Of a stretch of 64,000 nt of DNA, positions 1 to 11,100 are shown in pieces. The DNA comes from Maratus speciosus (Eukaryota > Arthropoda > Arachnida > Araneae > Salticidae). The stretch spans positions 536,799,073 through 536,863,072 of the forward strand of contig OZ010786.1 of NCBI GenBank assembly GCA_963932465.1, read 5' to 3'. The notes below the pieces were generated by a model. It ran no database searches. It saw only the letters and a program-made list of their open reading frames with translations, and was not told the origin of the DNA. Made by a program: the position numbers and the translations under genes. Positions within the stretch are counted from its first letter, which is position 1; each line of letters starts with the position of its first letter.

Positions 1-758
1 TATGATTAAATAAACTATACACATTTAATGTAATTAGTCCATGTTTCTTTTTACATATGTAGATTATTTTTCATTTTGGATTCCCGAATTTCTTCACCAT
101 TTAAATGCTATTGCTTTTATACGTGTCTTTCATAATTTGCCCACTTGAATATTTGGGTTTAGGAGTTCCTGGCCCCTTAAAAAAACTTTGAGAATCTTTA
201 GCCAAGATACGAAAACCTAAAACAATAACAACAAAACATCGCCGTTAGTTTTCCAACATTTTGTCACCAGTTTTACATTTCGATCTTATATATAGCGGAT
301 AGAAAGAAGTTTTAAGAGCAGAAAAGAAATAGGCTTTTCGAATACTCTATAAATGTCAATGTAAATTGAATATTATAGCGAGTTAAAAATAATAATGAAT
401 TTATATGCATAAACATGAACACTGTTTTAGAGTTTCGTCATTATAATTTTTCTTTCGGGGATATATCTCTGAAAATACTTTTCTTTAAAAATTTACAGGG
501 AATCCAATCAAATTGAAATGTTAATCTTGTGAATTGCACTTTAATTTCATAGCTTAATGAAATTTTATTATTTTCAGTTTTTTTAATAATTTAAATTTTT
601 AACGTTAGCAATTTAACTTTAGAATTGCTTAACTAGCAAATTTCACATTATTCCAGCGGCCATGGCAGCGAACTACAGATTAGTCTCATATATATGATTT
701 TATTTTTATTCAGATTTCATCCTTGTTTATATAGAATTAAAATATAATAAAAATTATG

Positions 759-796
<38 letters not shown>

Positions 797-1139
797 ATTT
801 TCAATAATAAAACTCAATATATATATTCATTTTGAACGAAAATTGCTATTTTTGAAACCGCAAATTGTATAAATTTTGATAGGGGCATGGCACATTTAAA
901 TATTCAAAAAACTCGACTTTCAGGGAAGCATACATATGGAAGACCTACTTCTTCTGGGCATTTTTAAAACCAGTCGCTTTCAAAATGGCTTTAATTACGC
1001 AAGTTCTGAATACGTCATGTGGCCCCTAAGTAATCATTGCGGTAACGAATATTTCAGAATCGTTTATTTTAAAGTAATGAAAATATGTTTTTTTTAATTT
1101 ACGTACAAAAAGTTTCAAGAAAGACAAAATTTTTACAAG
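1..1139. other. AT-rich noncoding DNA
   Basis: No coding region or recognisable element is seen here. The only low-complexity feature is a (TA)n tract at about 760-794. The last ~250 bases may be the weakly conserved upstream edge of segmental duplication copy A, but the match to the 38.1 kb region is only convincing from about 1140 onward. Confidence 0.5.
760..794. repeat. (TA)n microsatellite
   Basis: An uninterrupted run of alternating A and T of about 34 bases, read directly from the sequence. Confidence 0.95.
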
Positions 1140-1313
1140 GGGAAAACTAACTACATACCGATTTACGAAATTTTATAAAAGAACTTCACCTCTTTAGCAG
1201 CTTTTTAAAATTATTATCATTATCGTTCATGCAGATTTAACTGGTTTCTTTGTTAATAGTGTTTAACCCTCTAGTGCATGATTTTGTTTCCTTTAAAAAA
1301 TATAGTTGATTCC

Positions 1314-2718
1314 CTAATGGGCGTACATTAATGAAAAAATACTAAAAAAACATATTACTTTTATATTTTTCCACATTTTCAATTTTTTTAAATGGTTCCC
1401 AAATGGCAACATTATGCAATAAGCGTATTCTAAGCATATTCTACTATTTTTATCTGGTCTTTTTTCTATTAATTGTCGGGTGGTATTTTGCAGCACGGTG
1501 TTCTGTTTTTTCTTATTATTCCAAGGCACGAAATTACTTTTGATTTTAAAAGTGTCATTATGTTCATTGCTGCTTAATAGTTATCAAAATACAGTTCATG
1601 ATTTACAGGTTCAACAACTGGATGAGTTAGTCTAGCATTGAATCAAACGCTAACCTCCAAGTCATGTCCTCCTGGCAGACGGGTTGTATTTTTTTTCGCA
1701 ATAAATATCAAAATTGTACAAAATCTTGATACTCCTGCGAAAAATAACAATTTAAAAACACATTTATGCGAGGGTTTTTTTTTTTTTTTTTTTTTGGGGG
1801 GGGGGGGTGGGGGGTATACTGTTTCATATGTTGACGAGCCTTTGGCGCACTTATTTGCTCATAAACACAAGACAGATTTTTTGATGGGAATGGATAAGAA
1901 TTTCCATTCAGGTTACCGACTATTGGTATCAACTTGAATAACTTATCTTTCTCATTAGACAATGTATTATCGTTCAGATGGGAAAATTGTCGTATACAGT
2001 ATACTTTCAAATATATTCAGTACATAGTGGGACTACCTGGTGATACACCAATGACAGGATTTCCAAACAATCTTATGATTTTAAAGTTTGCCACGCTACT
2101 CAAGATACAAATCCTTACATACTTTTTTATATATTTCGAGCGTATAGTGAGTGGCTTTTGAACATGTTTTAAAACACTATGTAGGCTTGTTTGTTGAGAG
2201 ATATGCTCGAAACGTACTGGGTGGAAAAATATAAAAGATATTTATATGGTGATTTTTATAATAAAACACTTTCAGGCAGAGAAAGATCTCCAATAATATT
2301 TATCCAAGAAGGATCTGGCTGAAGAGTTTGAAGCTTTCACCTTTTTTACTTTTTTACGTTTACCTGCCTGCTTTTGTTTTCATGTAGATGGAATATTCAC
2401 TATCCTAACTTTTGCATCAAAATTCTAGTCAATTTCGTTAGCTGATTTATCTGCCTGTAAATCACAGTCAGTCTCCTCATATGTGTCTGAACCGTGTTTG
2501 ATCAGAAGGTTTGGATCAAAAGGTGGATCGTCATTCCTGTCATTGTAAGAAATATCACTTTCACTAGACAATTCAATCCAATTTTCTTGTGTTAATATAT
2601 ATGTTTTGTTGTTGTTGTATCTTTGGTTTAAAATATATGTTAAACATGATAAAGCTCTAAAAAAAAAAAAAGATAAAAAAATAGACAAAAAGCAAAATGA
2701 AACAATGGACAAATTCAT
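1314..2718 (-). pseudogene. piggyBac-type transposase, degraded
   Basis: piggyBac transposases cut and paste DNA at TTAA using a DDD catalytic core. The minus-strand frame through 2010-1740 reads like the start of that core: a 'hLxFxDN'-type stretch (QFSHLNDN), then KLFKLIPIVGNLN, then an NLS-containing segment and a KQYTP motif, in the order seen in the family. A separate acidic, Ser/Asp-rich N-terminal-like segment lies at 2718-2425 (LSSESDISYND). The 'DES' catalytic motif is replaced by CVYEQ, and the frame ends in a poly-T/poly-G tract (1774-1815 on plus). Several stops and frameshifts lie between the fragments. 1529-1314 could be a downstream piece, but I cannot match it. It is certainly non-functional as read, and the family assignment is fairly secure because the TTAA-flanked ends agree with it. 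Confidence 0.7.
1774..1815. repeat. Poly-T followed by poly-G tract
   Basis: About 20 T residues are followed by a G-rich run with one T. The tract interrupts the piggyBac transposase remnant. It is long enough for its length to be uncertain in an assembly. Confidence 0.9.
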
Positions 2719-3639
2719 TGAACAGAATACTAAAAATGTAAATAAAAGCGGAACTCAATTCATGGTGTTGCCAAATGGCAACAAACGTATAATCGCATGC
2801 ATACAATATTTGTTACAAAAAACCTTTCTGAAAATTATTTAAAATCACTTTTAAAAGCATATTCTTTTGAAAAGTATTTTTTTCTAATGAAATTTTGCAT
2901 TTTAAATATTTTTTATTTGTGTTAGAAATCCATCTATGGCTAGGAAAATGGAAGGTTTCAAAAGTTCCTTTTTATTTGTAACTGATAAACAACTATTATC
3001 ACCTATGGGATTTTTAATGTACTAAACCTAAGTATAGGGTCAAAATGATTACATAAAGCATAAGGTTATCAAGAGGCAACGGTAAACAAAGGATAAGGAG
3101 GGAAAATTTAATTTGTTGCCAATTGCACACTGCACATCTAGTGCAATTGCACATCTAGTGATTGTATGCACTAGAGGGTTAAAGCTATTCATTTATTTCT
3201 TTCCTGTATCGTTTTTTATAACACGTATGCTAACCAATTTTAACACAAAAGAATGAGACCTAAATTGTAAGTCATTAAATGCCACCTATAAATGTTAGGA
3301 ATAGTTTGATTGTGTGAAATAAATTATTTATAATATTGCTATACACATTATGAAAGACAGGGTTGGGTTTTTGACGTCAAAAACTGGTTTTTGACATAAG
3401 CATCAAAAACTGGTTTAAACTGTGAAAAACTGATTTAAACCGTCGAAAACTCTCAAAAACATGTAACGAGCATAAAACATATTTTAACAACAATAGATAA
3501 ACATGAAATAAGTCAATGAATTATGTTTTATTTAAAATTATTGTAATTTAATATATTTTTTAAATTATTAATTGCAATGAAATATTTTTGTTTTTTTTGA
3601 AATTTTCAATCAGAAGAAAATCATTTTGTACAATTAAAT

Positions 3640-4135
3640 AATCCGTATCAATTTTACCCCGTAGCATGCTGCAGCACACAACCTGTTTAGCACATTTATT
3701 TACACCCAAATGACTTCTGAGTTTAGAGTGTATGAAGCATTAGAAAATAGTTTATCTCTTAATTGATGCTGAGCTAGTAGGACTTGATAGCAAAAGCATT
3801 GCTAGATAGGCAAGTTTTGAAGCAGGCTCAGCCGAAAAGCTATAGCATTTAATAATACCTATAGCACTGAAATAAGAAGACGGGAAAGGGGATTCTTTAG
3901 CTTCATACACAATCAATATAGGTAAGCAACCATAAATTCTCTCTGTAGCCCAAACGTGGGCTGAATCAACTGATACATCAGTCAACCCTTCCCCCCTGAC
4001 GGTTGGGATGCAAAATGAAAGCCGAATAATTGTACTGTTTCATGATTTGATCCGTTTTATCAAGCACTTTTTCAATATGGGTTTTAACCACTTCAATAGC
4101 AAGCAATTGCGTTTGTGTAATGCTGAATTCCCACC
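3640..4135 (-). pseudogene. hAT transposase C-terminal fragment
   Basis: hAT transposases end in a dimerisation domain with a hydrophobic LA..LL.I/S.P.SSA.SER motif. The minus-strand translation of 3850-3752 contains LAYLAMLLLSSPTSSAS followed by IKR and a stop. Past that stop, in the same frame, is HSKLRSHLGVNKCAKQV, matching the family's terminal region. Upstream in another frame lies a segment ending in AFILHPNRQGG (about 4110-4000), and then AKESPFPSSYF, both in the family's usual order. At least one frameshift (near the C-rich run at about 3990) and one stop break it. Only the last third of a typical transposase is present, so this element could not move by itself. Confidence 0.8.
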
Positions 4136-4559
4136 GGAAATTTAGAAAATTTTTATTTCAAAATACGGAAAAGCAATTTTACGACTTTTTTCCACCAAAG
4201 TTAGAAAAGTAAAATTTCGTATTTTTTCTTCTGTTGCAAATCCTCATTAATTGTAGGAGGTATAAGATATATCCCACCGCCCCTCAAAAGGTAAAGCAAA
4301 TTTTCTTTTAGAAAACTGAGCCAATTTTGTTCAGTTTTAAAAATCGAAATTTTTTTTATATATATTTAAAGAAAGCATGTTTTAAAAAGATTTTGACTTT
4401 AAGCTTTTTTTTTTAATTACTGCTCTTATTTTGTAACTGTTAAATGTTTGTTTTGTAAAAGATTAATAATCCAATTTCAAGTTTGAATGGAAGGGCTATT
4501 GCCTAGACTGGAATAAAATTTATGCGCATTATCTTGTTATAGATACAATTTTTTTTTTT

Positions 4560-4560
4560 C

Positions 4561-4592
<32 letters not shown>
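4560..4592. repeat. Poly-A tract inside hAT relic
   Basis: A run of about 27 A residues with a T-rich run just before it. A short (AAAT)n run follows at about 4708-4730. Confidence 0.9.
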
Positions 4593-4594
<2 letters not shown>

Positions 4595-4976
4595 TAATGC
4601 TATTCTCAAAAGTAATAGAGATATTAAAACAATTTTAAATAAGAGAAAAAAAAATATAGTTCAGGGAGCTTAATGTCTGCTTTTTAGAAAAGCACAATTT
4701 TACCAAAATAAATAAATAAATAAATAAAAATTGCCCTGTTAAAAAGTTGCATTTAACAATAATACTTTACTAACTATGTACAAATTATTGATATACAGCA
4801 ATAGTGAACTTTAAATGTTATGTATGACATTTAATGTGAAATTTTACAGATCAATGAGGTTATTGAGTATTTGAGGTTTTTGACGAGGTTTTTGACAAAA
4901 GATGTTTGACATGACAGATTAAACCATGGTTTAAACACGACATAAACTGATACATGTCAAAAAGCTGCCAACCCTG

Positions 4977-6288
4977 ATAAAAATGCTTTAATAACTTAAG
5001 TGTGTTCATATTTAAGAATTTTAAGAAGAAAGAAGCCAGCAAATAATGAAACCAAAAATGATAAAATAAACTTTCTAAAACAGAAAATATACAATTGTCA
5101 GTACGTAGATAGCATAGCGGCTTCTTATTCATATTTTCTTGGAGTTAAGTGTTTCAATCATTAACAGATAGAGGGCTGCATGCATTGGGTCGAGCTAGAA
5201 GTTGTTTTTACGAAACATATATTTTTACATTTTTCCCTCTATGTATGTATAATTTTATAAATTATAACAATAGAGTGTCGAATATTATTACTATATTGAC
5301 AATAGAAACTGGCAGTTGAAAAATTAAGAAAAATAAATTTCAAAACAGATTATTTGTAATTTCAAAAAAAAGTTCTATTATCATATAAAATATTAATTAC
5401 ATAATATTTCTGAATGCCGATTTACATTATTTTAAACAACTTACTATTTTGTTAAATGTTGTAAAATAGCCACCACAAAACAATGAAATATTTATAACAA
5501 GATAAACATTTAAAAGAAATCTAAATTCTTATTTTTTGTAAAACACAAAATTCTTCACAAAATCATGCATTCTTTTGTTTCTTTCCCTCAAATATTTTTC
5601 CCCTTTTTAATTTTTTATACCCAACATTTAGTACTTTTCATCGTTGTAAAGATGATGTAAATCGTCAGAAAGAGGGTAATTTTTCGAATAACAATAAAAT
5701 GCTTATGCAAATTAATAAAACGTGACCAATTTTCATGCACCAAATAACTTACAAAAGAATGAAACGTTGCTAAAAATATACATTTATTTCAGAATTTTTT
5801 AAAATCTAAAGCTGGAAACTCTTTTCAAAATATCTATACTAAAAAGATTTCTAGCGGAATATGATGCACGATAACAAAAGGAACAAGCTCGTTTACGCCC
5901 TAAAAACATAAAGCAAATCAGCATCTTTATGTTCAGTTACATAAAAAAAAGATTTCTTCCTACATTAATCTAATAGTTTTATGAATTCCCCCTCTTAAAT
6001 TTAAGTAAAATATTCAAAGAAAAAGTAAGTTTCAAAAGAAAGAAATTACGTTATGAATGCCTATAAAAATGTTCAACCATAAAAGATTTCTTAAATGGTG
6101 TAACTTAATACTGGAATTCCTTTTTATGTTTTATATTGCTTTTAAGTAAAAAATATTGTACTGTTAAACGAACTTATTGAAGGCTTTTCAGAATATTTTA
6201 GAAGTTTCAAAAACATTTAAGAAATATTTTATTTAACAAACAAAAACCCGAGTAAATTTGTTCATGCAAATATTGTCGTGAATGCTTA

Positions 6289-6332
<44 letters not shown>

Positions 6333-7219
6333 CTGTTCTTATAGGCGCTAAATAAAAAATAATTTATTTGAAAATATTATTTATTCCTATTTAATTATTC
6401 ATTTTCTTAAGATAAAATGATACATAATTCGTGCGATTCTATTTAATTTATTACTCTGATCATGTTTCTACAAATTAAATTATTTCAATAATGATTTAAA
6501 AATACATCCAGCCGGCTATTTTTAAATAGAAAATCTAAAGTTGACTCATTCTGTTTCAACGAAATTTAATTCTTGTTAATTTTTAAAGTTATTTTAAAGT
6601 TTTCTCGCAATATAGATACTAATGTAACAAAATTTTATAAGCTGTGTTAAATTTAAAGCTTCACAATTTTAAATTTTATAATTTTGAGCTTTATCTTTTT
6701 TTTAAATGTCAAAAATTTATCAACTTTAAAAAGATTAAAAAAGTGTTTTATTAATAATTATATGAACTGCGTGAATTAAGAAAATTTTGTTCCAAAATTT
6801 CAGCAAAATTGATAGCTCTATGTTAAATTTACATGTTACCGATAACAATATATACTTTGTCTTAATATTATTTTTCATTAAACAACGCATTATATATGTT
6901 TGGAATGTTTTAATTAAACAACACATTATATTGTACCCACATTGTAACTTTGCAAATAAGATAAATTACAGTAAATTATACGTATTGAATCTGACCTTTG
7001 TAGAAAATTTTATAAAGAAAAAGTGTGTTTTTAAAGAAGTACTATGTTAGACCAGATTAAATTTTTGAATTAAATTAAAGTTGGTTTTACATGAATTTTT
7101 TAATCGTTTTTCAATTTCAGATTCAGATATTCTCATTTTTTCCAATTTATTATTGTATGTATAATGAATAATGAATTCAAAATCACTTATACTATTCGTT
7201 GCAAGATTAGGTTCATATT
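4977..7219. other. Noncoding part of duplication copy A
   Basis: No gene is visible. The stretch aligns with 38530-40145 and then with 42600-42790 and 46730-46870 of copy B. The best-preserved part is about 5840-5990 (with 39410-39540), where long exact runs remain. An (ATT)n microsatellite occupies 6289-6332 and has no counterpart in copy B. Short open frames at 6735-7241 are not conserved between the copies. Confidence 0.6.
6289..6332. repeat. (ATT)n microsatellite
   Basis: About fourteen uninterrupted ATT/TTA units, read directly. It is absent at the corresponding position of copy B (about 39880), so it expanded after the duplication or was lost there. Confidence 0.95.
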
Positions 7220-8126
7220 CAGGGTGCAATATGTTATCCATCGCCGACCATTAATTTCTCAACCGTTGGTCGTAGTCATATAGTTCCAATTACAAAAACG
7301 TTTCAAATGAGGTAAATATTCATGTTGTGGCATTATTTCAAGTAAAAAATCAATTTGATAAAAATTACGAAAACTAACTTTTTATACGGTACCCCAGTCC
7401 CTATAGTTATATTTAGTAAAAGTTTACACATATCATAACATATATAACACGAACAACTTGACATCTGTAGTACAAAAATTTACACAGTTATTAATTTCAA
7501 AGTTTGAGATTTTTGCACATGATTTTGTTTTTCATTGAGGAATCAGTTAAAAGAAGAATTAAAGTAATTCGAGATCAAAATCAGGGTACAATGTCCTTTA
7601 TACGGCGAAACCAACATTAGCCTGTATCGTTGGTACGTTTGAATATTGTTCGACCCACATAAGTTAGCTCAAATTTTTGGATGAAATGATCCTGTTTGGC
7701 GATTGCTCGATTTGACGATACCGGCTAAAGCTCGTTCCGCCGTAAAAAGAACATTGCACCCTGATTTTGATCTCAAATTACTGTAATTCATCTTTTAACT
7801 GATCCCTCAATGAAAGACAAAATCATGTGCAAAAATATCAAACTTTGAAATTTAATAACTGTGTCAATTTTTGTAGTACAGATGTCAACCTTTTTGTGTT
7901 ATATCTGTTATGATATGTGTAAATTTTTACTAAATATAACTATAGGGACTGTGGGACCGTACAAAAAGTTAGTTTTCGTAATTTTTATAAAATTGATTTT
8001 TTACTTTAAATAATGTCGCAATACGAATATTTGCCTCATTTGAAACGTTTTTGTAATTGGAACTATATGTCTACAACCAACGGTTGAGAAATTAAAGGTC
8101 GTCGATAGATAACATATTGCACCCTG
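7220..8126. mobile_element. Palindromic foldback MITE with ~385 bp arms
   Basis: The sequence from 7220 (CAGGGTGCAATATGTTATC) runs to about 7607 and then returns in reverse complement from about 7740 to 8126, leaving a loop of ~130 bases. The same CAGGGTRCAAT motif recurs near the inner end of each arm (7582 and 7763). No coding capacity is seen. Copy B (around 47005-47025) is uninterrupted, so this is an insertion. The flanks TTCATATT and CATAATTT are similar, which suggests a mutated target-site duplication of about 6-8 bp. A CAGGG terminus would fit hAT, but this is not settled. A diverged relative forms the outer arms at 52962-56950. Confidence 0.8.
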
Positions 8127-11100
8127 CATAATTTTAAAATAGTCTGTTTAAAATATATATCGAATAAAAAGAAATATATATTAGAAGCTGAACGTTATCC
8201 CAATATTACACACAATATCACTTCTATACACAAATTTGTTATCAATTTGATATTTAAATTAAAAATTAAAAATTCTTAAATAATATCTTTTAATACATAT
8301 TTCTTTCATTAGTGTAAGAATTGATAAAAAAAATCCATTTTATCATGTTTTCTTACATGAGAGAAAAAAAACAATATGAATTCCATGTTATATAGATTAT
8401 TTTTCGTTCCATATGATAAATCGTTTGTTTGTCTCTAATTTTTTGAAAGATAAAAAATTTCCTCCTTTCATATACCAGGTTGTAAAATTTAAATATGATT
8501 CAGTCAGATAAATAATATTTAAATTTTTTTCCGTGTGTTATAAAAGTAAACGTTTTTGTTCATTTTTAAAGAGACGTTGCATTGTTTACTAAAAATTAAG
8601 TCACTCTATCCCATTTCATATTCTTTCAAAAATAAATACGGCTCTATTTAAATTTGATGTATTTTAGAAATTTTAAAATGCCTATCACAGGAATATAAAT
8701 TGATTGTTTATCATATAAATGAAAACTTTTATCTCACATAGTTTTAATAGCATTATACAGTCAATGTTTATTTTTGTCTTATGTAATTTTTAAAAACGGA
8801 ACATTTTTTGTACAATTTTCGCTCATCTATAAAAACAATATCCTCTTTTTATCAAAAATGAAATTACTTAGAAACAAATTATACCGTGCTTTCCGAGTAT
8901 TTTGCCTAATCTTACATAATTTGTTTCTCAAACATTATTCACAGTGATTAATATTAAATCACTGATACATTTTAAGTGTGATAAATAATAACTTTTCATG
9001 CTATTCGGTTAGTCTTTCTTTGAATTTTCATCAAATAAAAATCCACTTCATATAATAGTATGAAAATGTGTGGTCTTCTAAAGAAAGAAACTGAGAAAAA
9101 TTTTGATTTAAGGTAGATTCATTGTTTTAAATTCCATATGTGTAAAGTATCATTTTTATGTAGCCCGGATGTATTGTGCCGCCAAAGTTTGAGTTTGCCA
9201 AATGAACACAAAATTTCCCGATATACTTTGGCATCATTGATCTGTACCATTGATTTCACTTTCATTGTACCAGATAGACATGACTATGGTCGTGATATCT
9301 ATACATTTTTTTTTCCAATTTAATGTTATGTGTGACCGACATAAATTTTTGGAGTTCTTGATGCTTTTAGATTGACGTATCTTTCTTAGAAAATACAGGC
9401 CAGAAAAAGCCTCCCCTCAAATTATTGTTCCCCAAAAACTTTAAAATACAGTATTAAGAACGTTACAGCTTTTCAGTCTCCCCCTTACATTTATGCTGCA
9501 CGTACTACACGTACTTTTTGAAGAAATATATATTTATGGAAACACCTCCATTATTTTAATGACGCATGCGCTTCTTTTAGTCATGGATATTCCTTACATG
9601 TTTGGTGTTCACATGTAAAGATGCGGTAATTGATAATTTTAATACGCAAAATTTATATGTTTGATTAGCTCCATACAGTGTATTCTTCTTCGCGTACCTC
9701 CAATTGGTAATTTTCCCCTTTGATGCACATTACTATTTGGAAAAATTCATGACTACACTGCCTATTTGAATAAAAATAATAATTTTTTGAACATTAGTGA
9801 CAAATATTATCAAAAGTACTACAAAAATATAAAATAGTATTACAATAATTCAGCTGAATATAGTTGTGCTAAAATAGAGCGATACAAAATTGTAAACACG
9901 TATGTTTTTTGACTGATTGAGGAAATATTATCTTCGAGCAATATGCTGTACAATATTGAGAATAGAATTCTGGGCATATGGAAATAAATATTTTTCACTC
10001 ATTTTATGGTATTCAATGACGTTCATTCAAATAGTATAGTTATAAAATGCAGTTTGTTTATCATATAAGGCTAGTGAATTCTTTTATTAAAGCTACAGAA
10101 GATATTGATAAATTTTGGATGGATAATGACAAGCGTTGTTGAGATTATCGGAAATCGATTATCGCATTATCAGTAAGTTGCGAAGATACTGAGTACCTAG
10201 AAATTTGCCTGAATATATAGCTATTTCGTCTTTAGAAATTGATTTGCAGAATTATGCATTTATTGAAGTATATATGTGAACACATTCTGAAGGTTTCACG
10301 ACCTGAACAAAGTTGAATGTATGTATTGTTATATTTACATCCATTACACAAAAAACAAAATAAATAAATAAATAAATAAGTAATTAATTCATATTTTAAG
10401 AAATTTATGAATTTAATAATATGAAATATTGACATAATATTTTTTGTAAATTTAAATTATGAAAATTGATAGCAATTTTGAAAATATAGTGTGTTTATTT
10501 TAATATTTACAAAAAGTGATAATAATAGTAATGATAACTACATCAGTAATAATAACATTAATAATATAAAATAATAATAATAATAATAGTAATATCAATA
10601 TAATCTTGCCTACGACTGAAAAATAGTTGGATGAAAATTATGTAAAATAATTGTAGTTTCACCTGATCAGAGAAAACCAGTCTTTAGTTATGGTTTCGAT
10701 TAATGACTCTGTGTTGTTCACATTAAAAAAGAAATGGTACTTATATATATATATATTACGAAACAATTTAATGGGTTAAGTCGAATAATCACGTCGTGCT
10801 TTTTACGACATATTACTGGATTTGTACCACCTTTTAATCAGCCGTTGGTGAGGTTATATAGCAGGCGTACCACTTAGCGCAAGCATCGCTAGTGGAGGTG
10901 ATAAGATTGGTAGATTCCAATCAAAACTCATTTATTCATGATGAATACAAGGCAGATTAGGCAGCATGAGTGGTGAAAGAAGTAAAGGCTTGTGAAGAAA
11001 TCTGGGGTTTTCCCAATAAGACATAGAAAGTCATAGGAAACTGTTTATTCCATCAGAATATACCAACATTAAACAATTCCCACAGGATGAGAAATCAGAG

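Larger units (their letters stand above)
1267..3178 (-). mobile_element. piggyBac-like transposon (decayed)
   Basis: The element is bounded by a 13 bp terminal inverted repeat, CCCTCTAGTGCAT at the left and its complement at the right. Each end is flanked by TTAA (1263-1266 and 3179-3182), the target duplicated by piggyBac transposases. Subterminal direct copies of GCACATCTAGTG lie at about 3131-3160. The insertion splits sequence that is continuous at 38290-38460 and 40540-40700. The empty site at 40606-40614 still reads TTAA in context. The interior carries minus-strand piggyBac transposase remnants. Confidence 0.85.
3358..4976 (-). mobile_element. hAT transposon (decayed)
   Basis: The ends are CAGGGTTGG at the left and CCAACCCTG at the right, typical hAT termini. 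Subterminal regions on both sides contain repeated AAAAACTGGTTT / GTTTAAAC-like motifs. Copy B at about 38510-38535 is the empty site. Aligning it with the two flanks leaves eight extra bases (ATGAAAGA at 3350-3357 against ATAAAAAT at 4977-4984), as expected for an 8 bp hAT target-site duplication that has since mutated. The interior carries a minus-strand hAT transposase C-terminus. Confidence 0.85.

Noticed and set aside
3350..3357. Rejecting hAT because the flanking 8-mers differ
   Set aside because: I first doubted the target-site duplication, but the copy B empty site shows exactly eight extra bases, so the doubt was dropped.
9138..9323. Open frame in copy A of the duplication
   Set aside because: The aligned part of copy B does not keep the frame, so there is no sign of selection on a protein.
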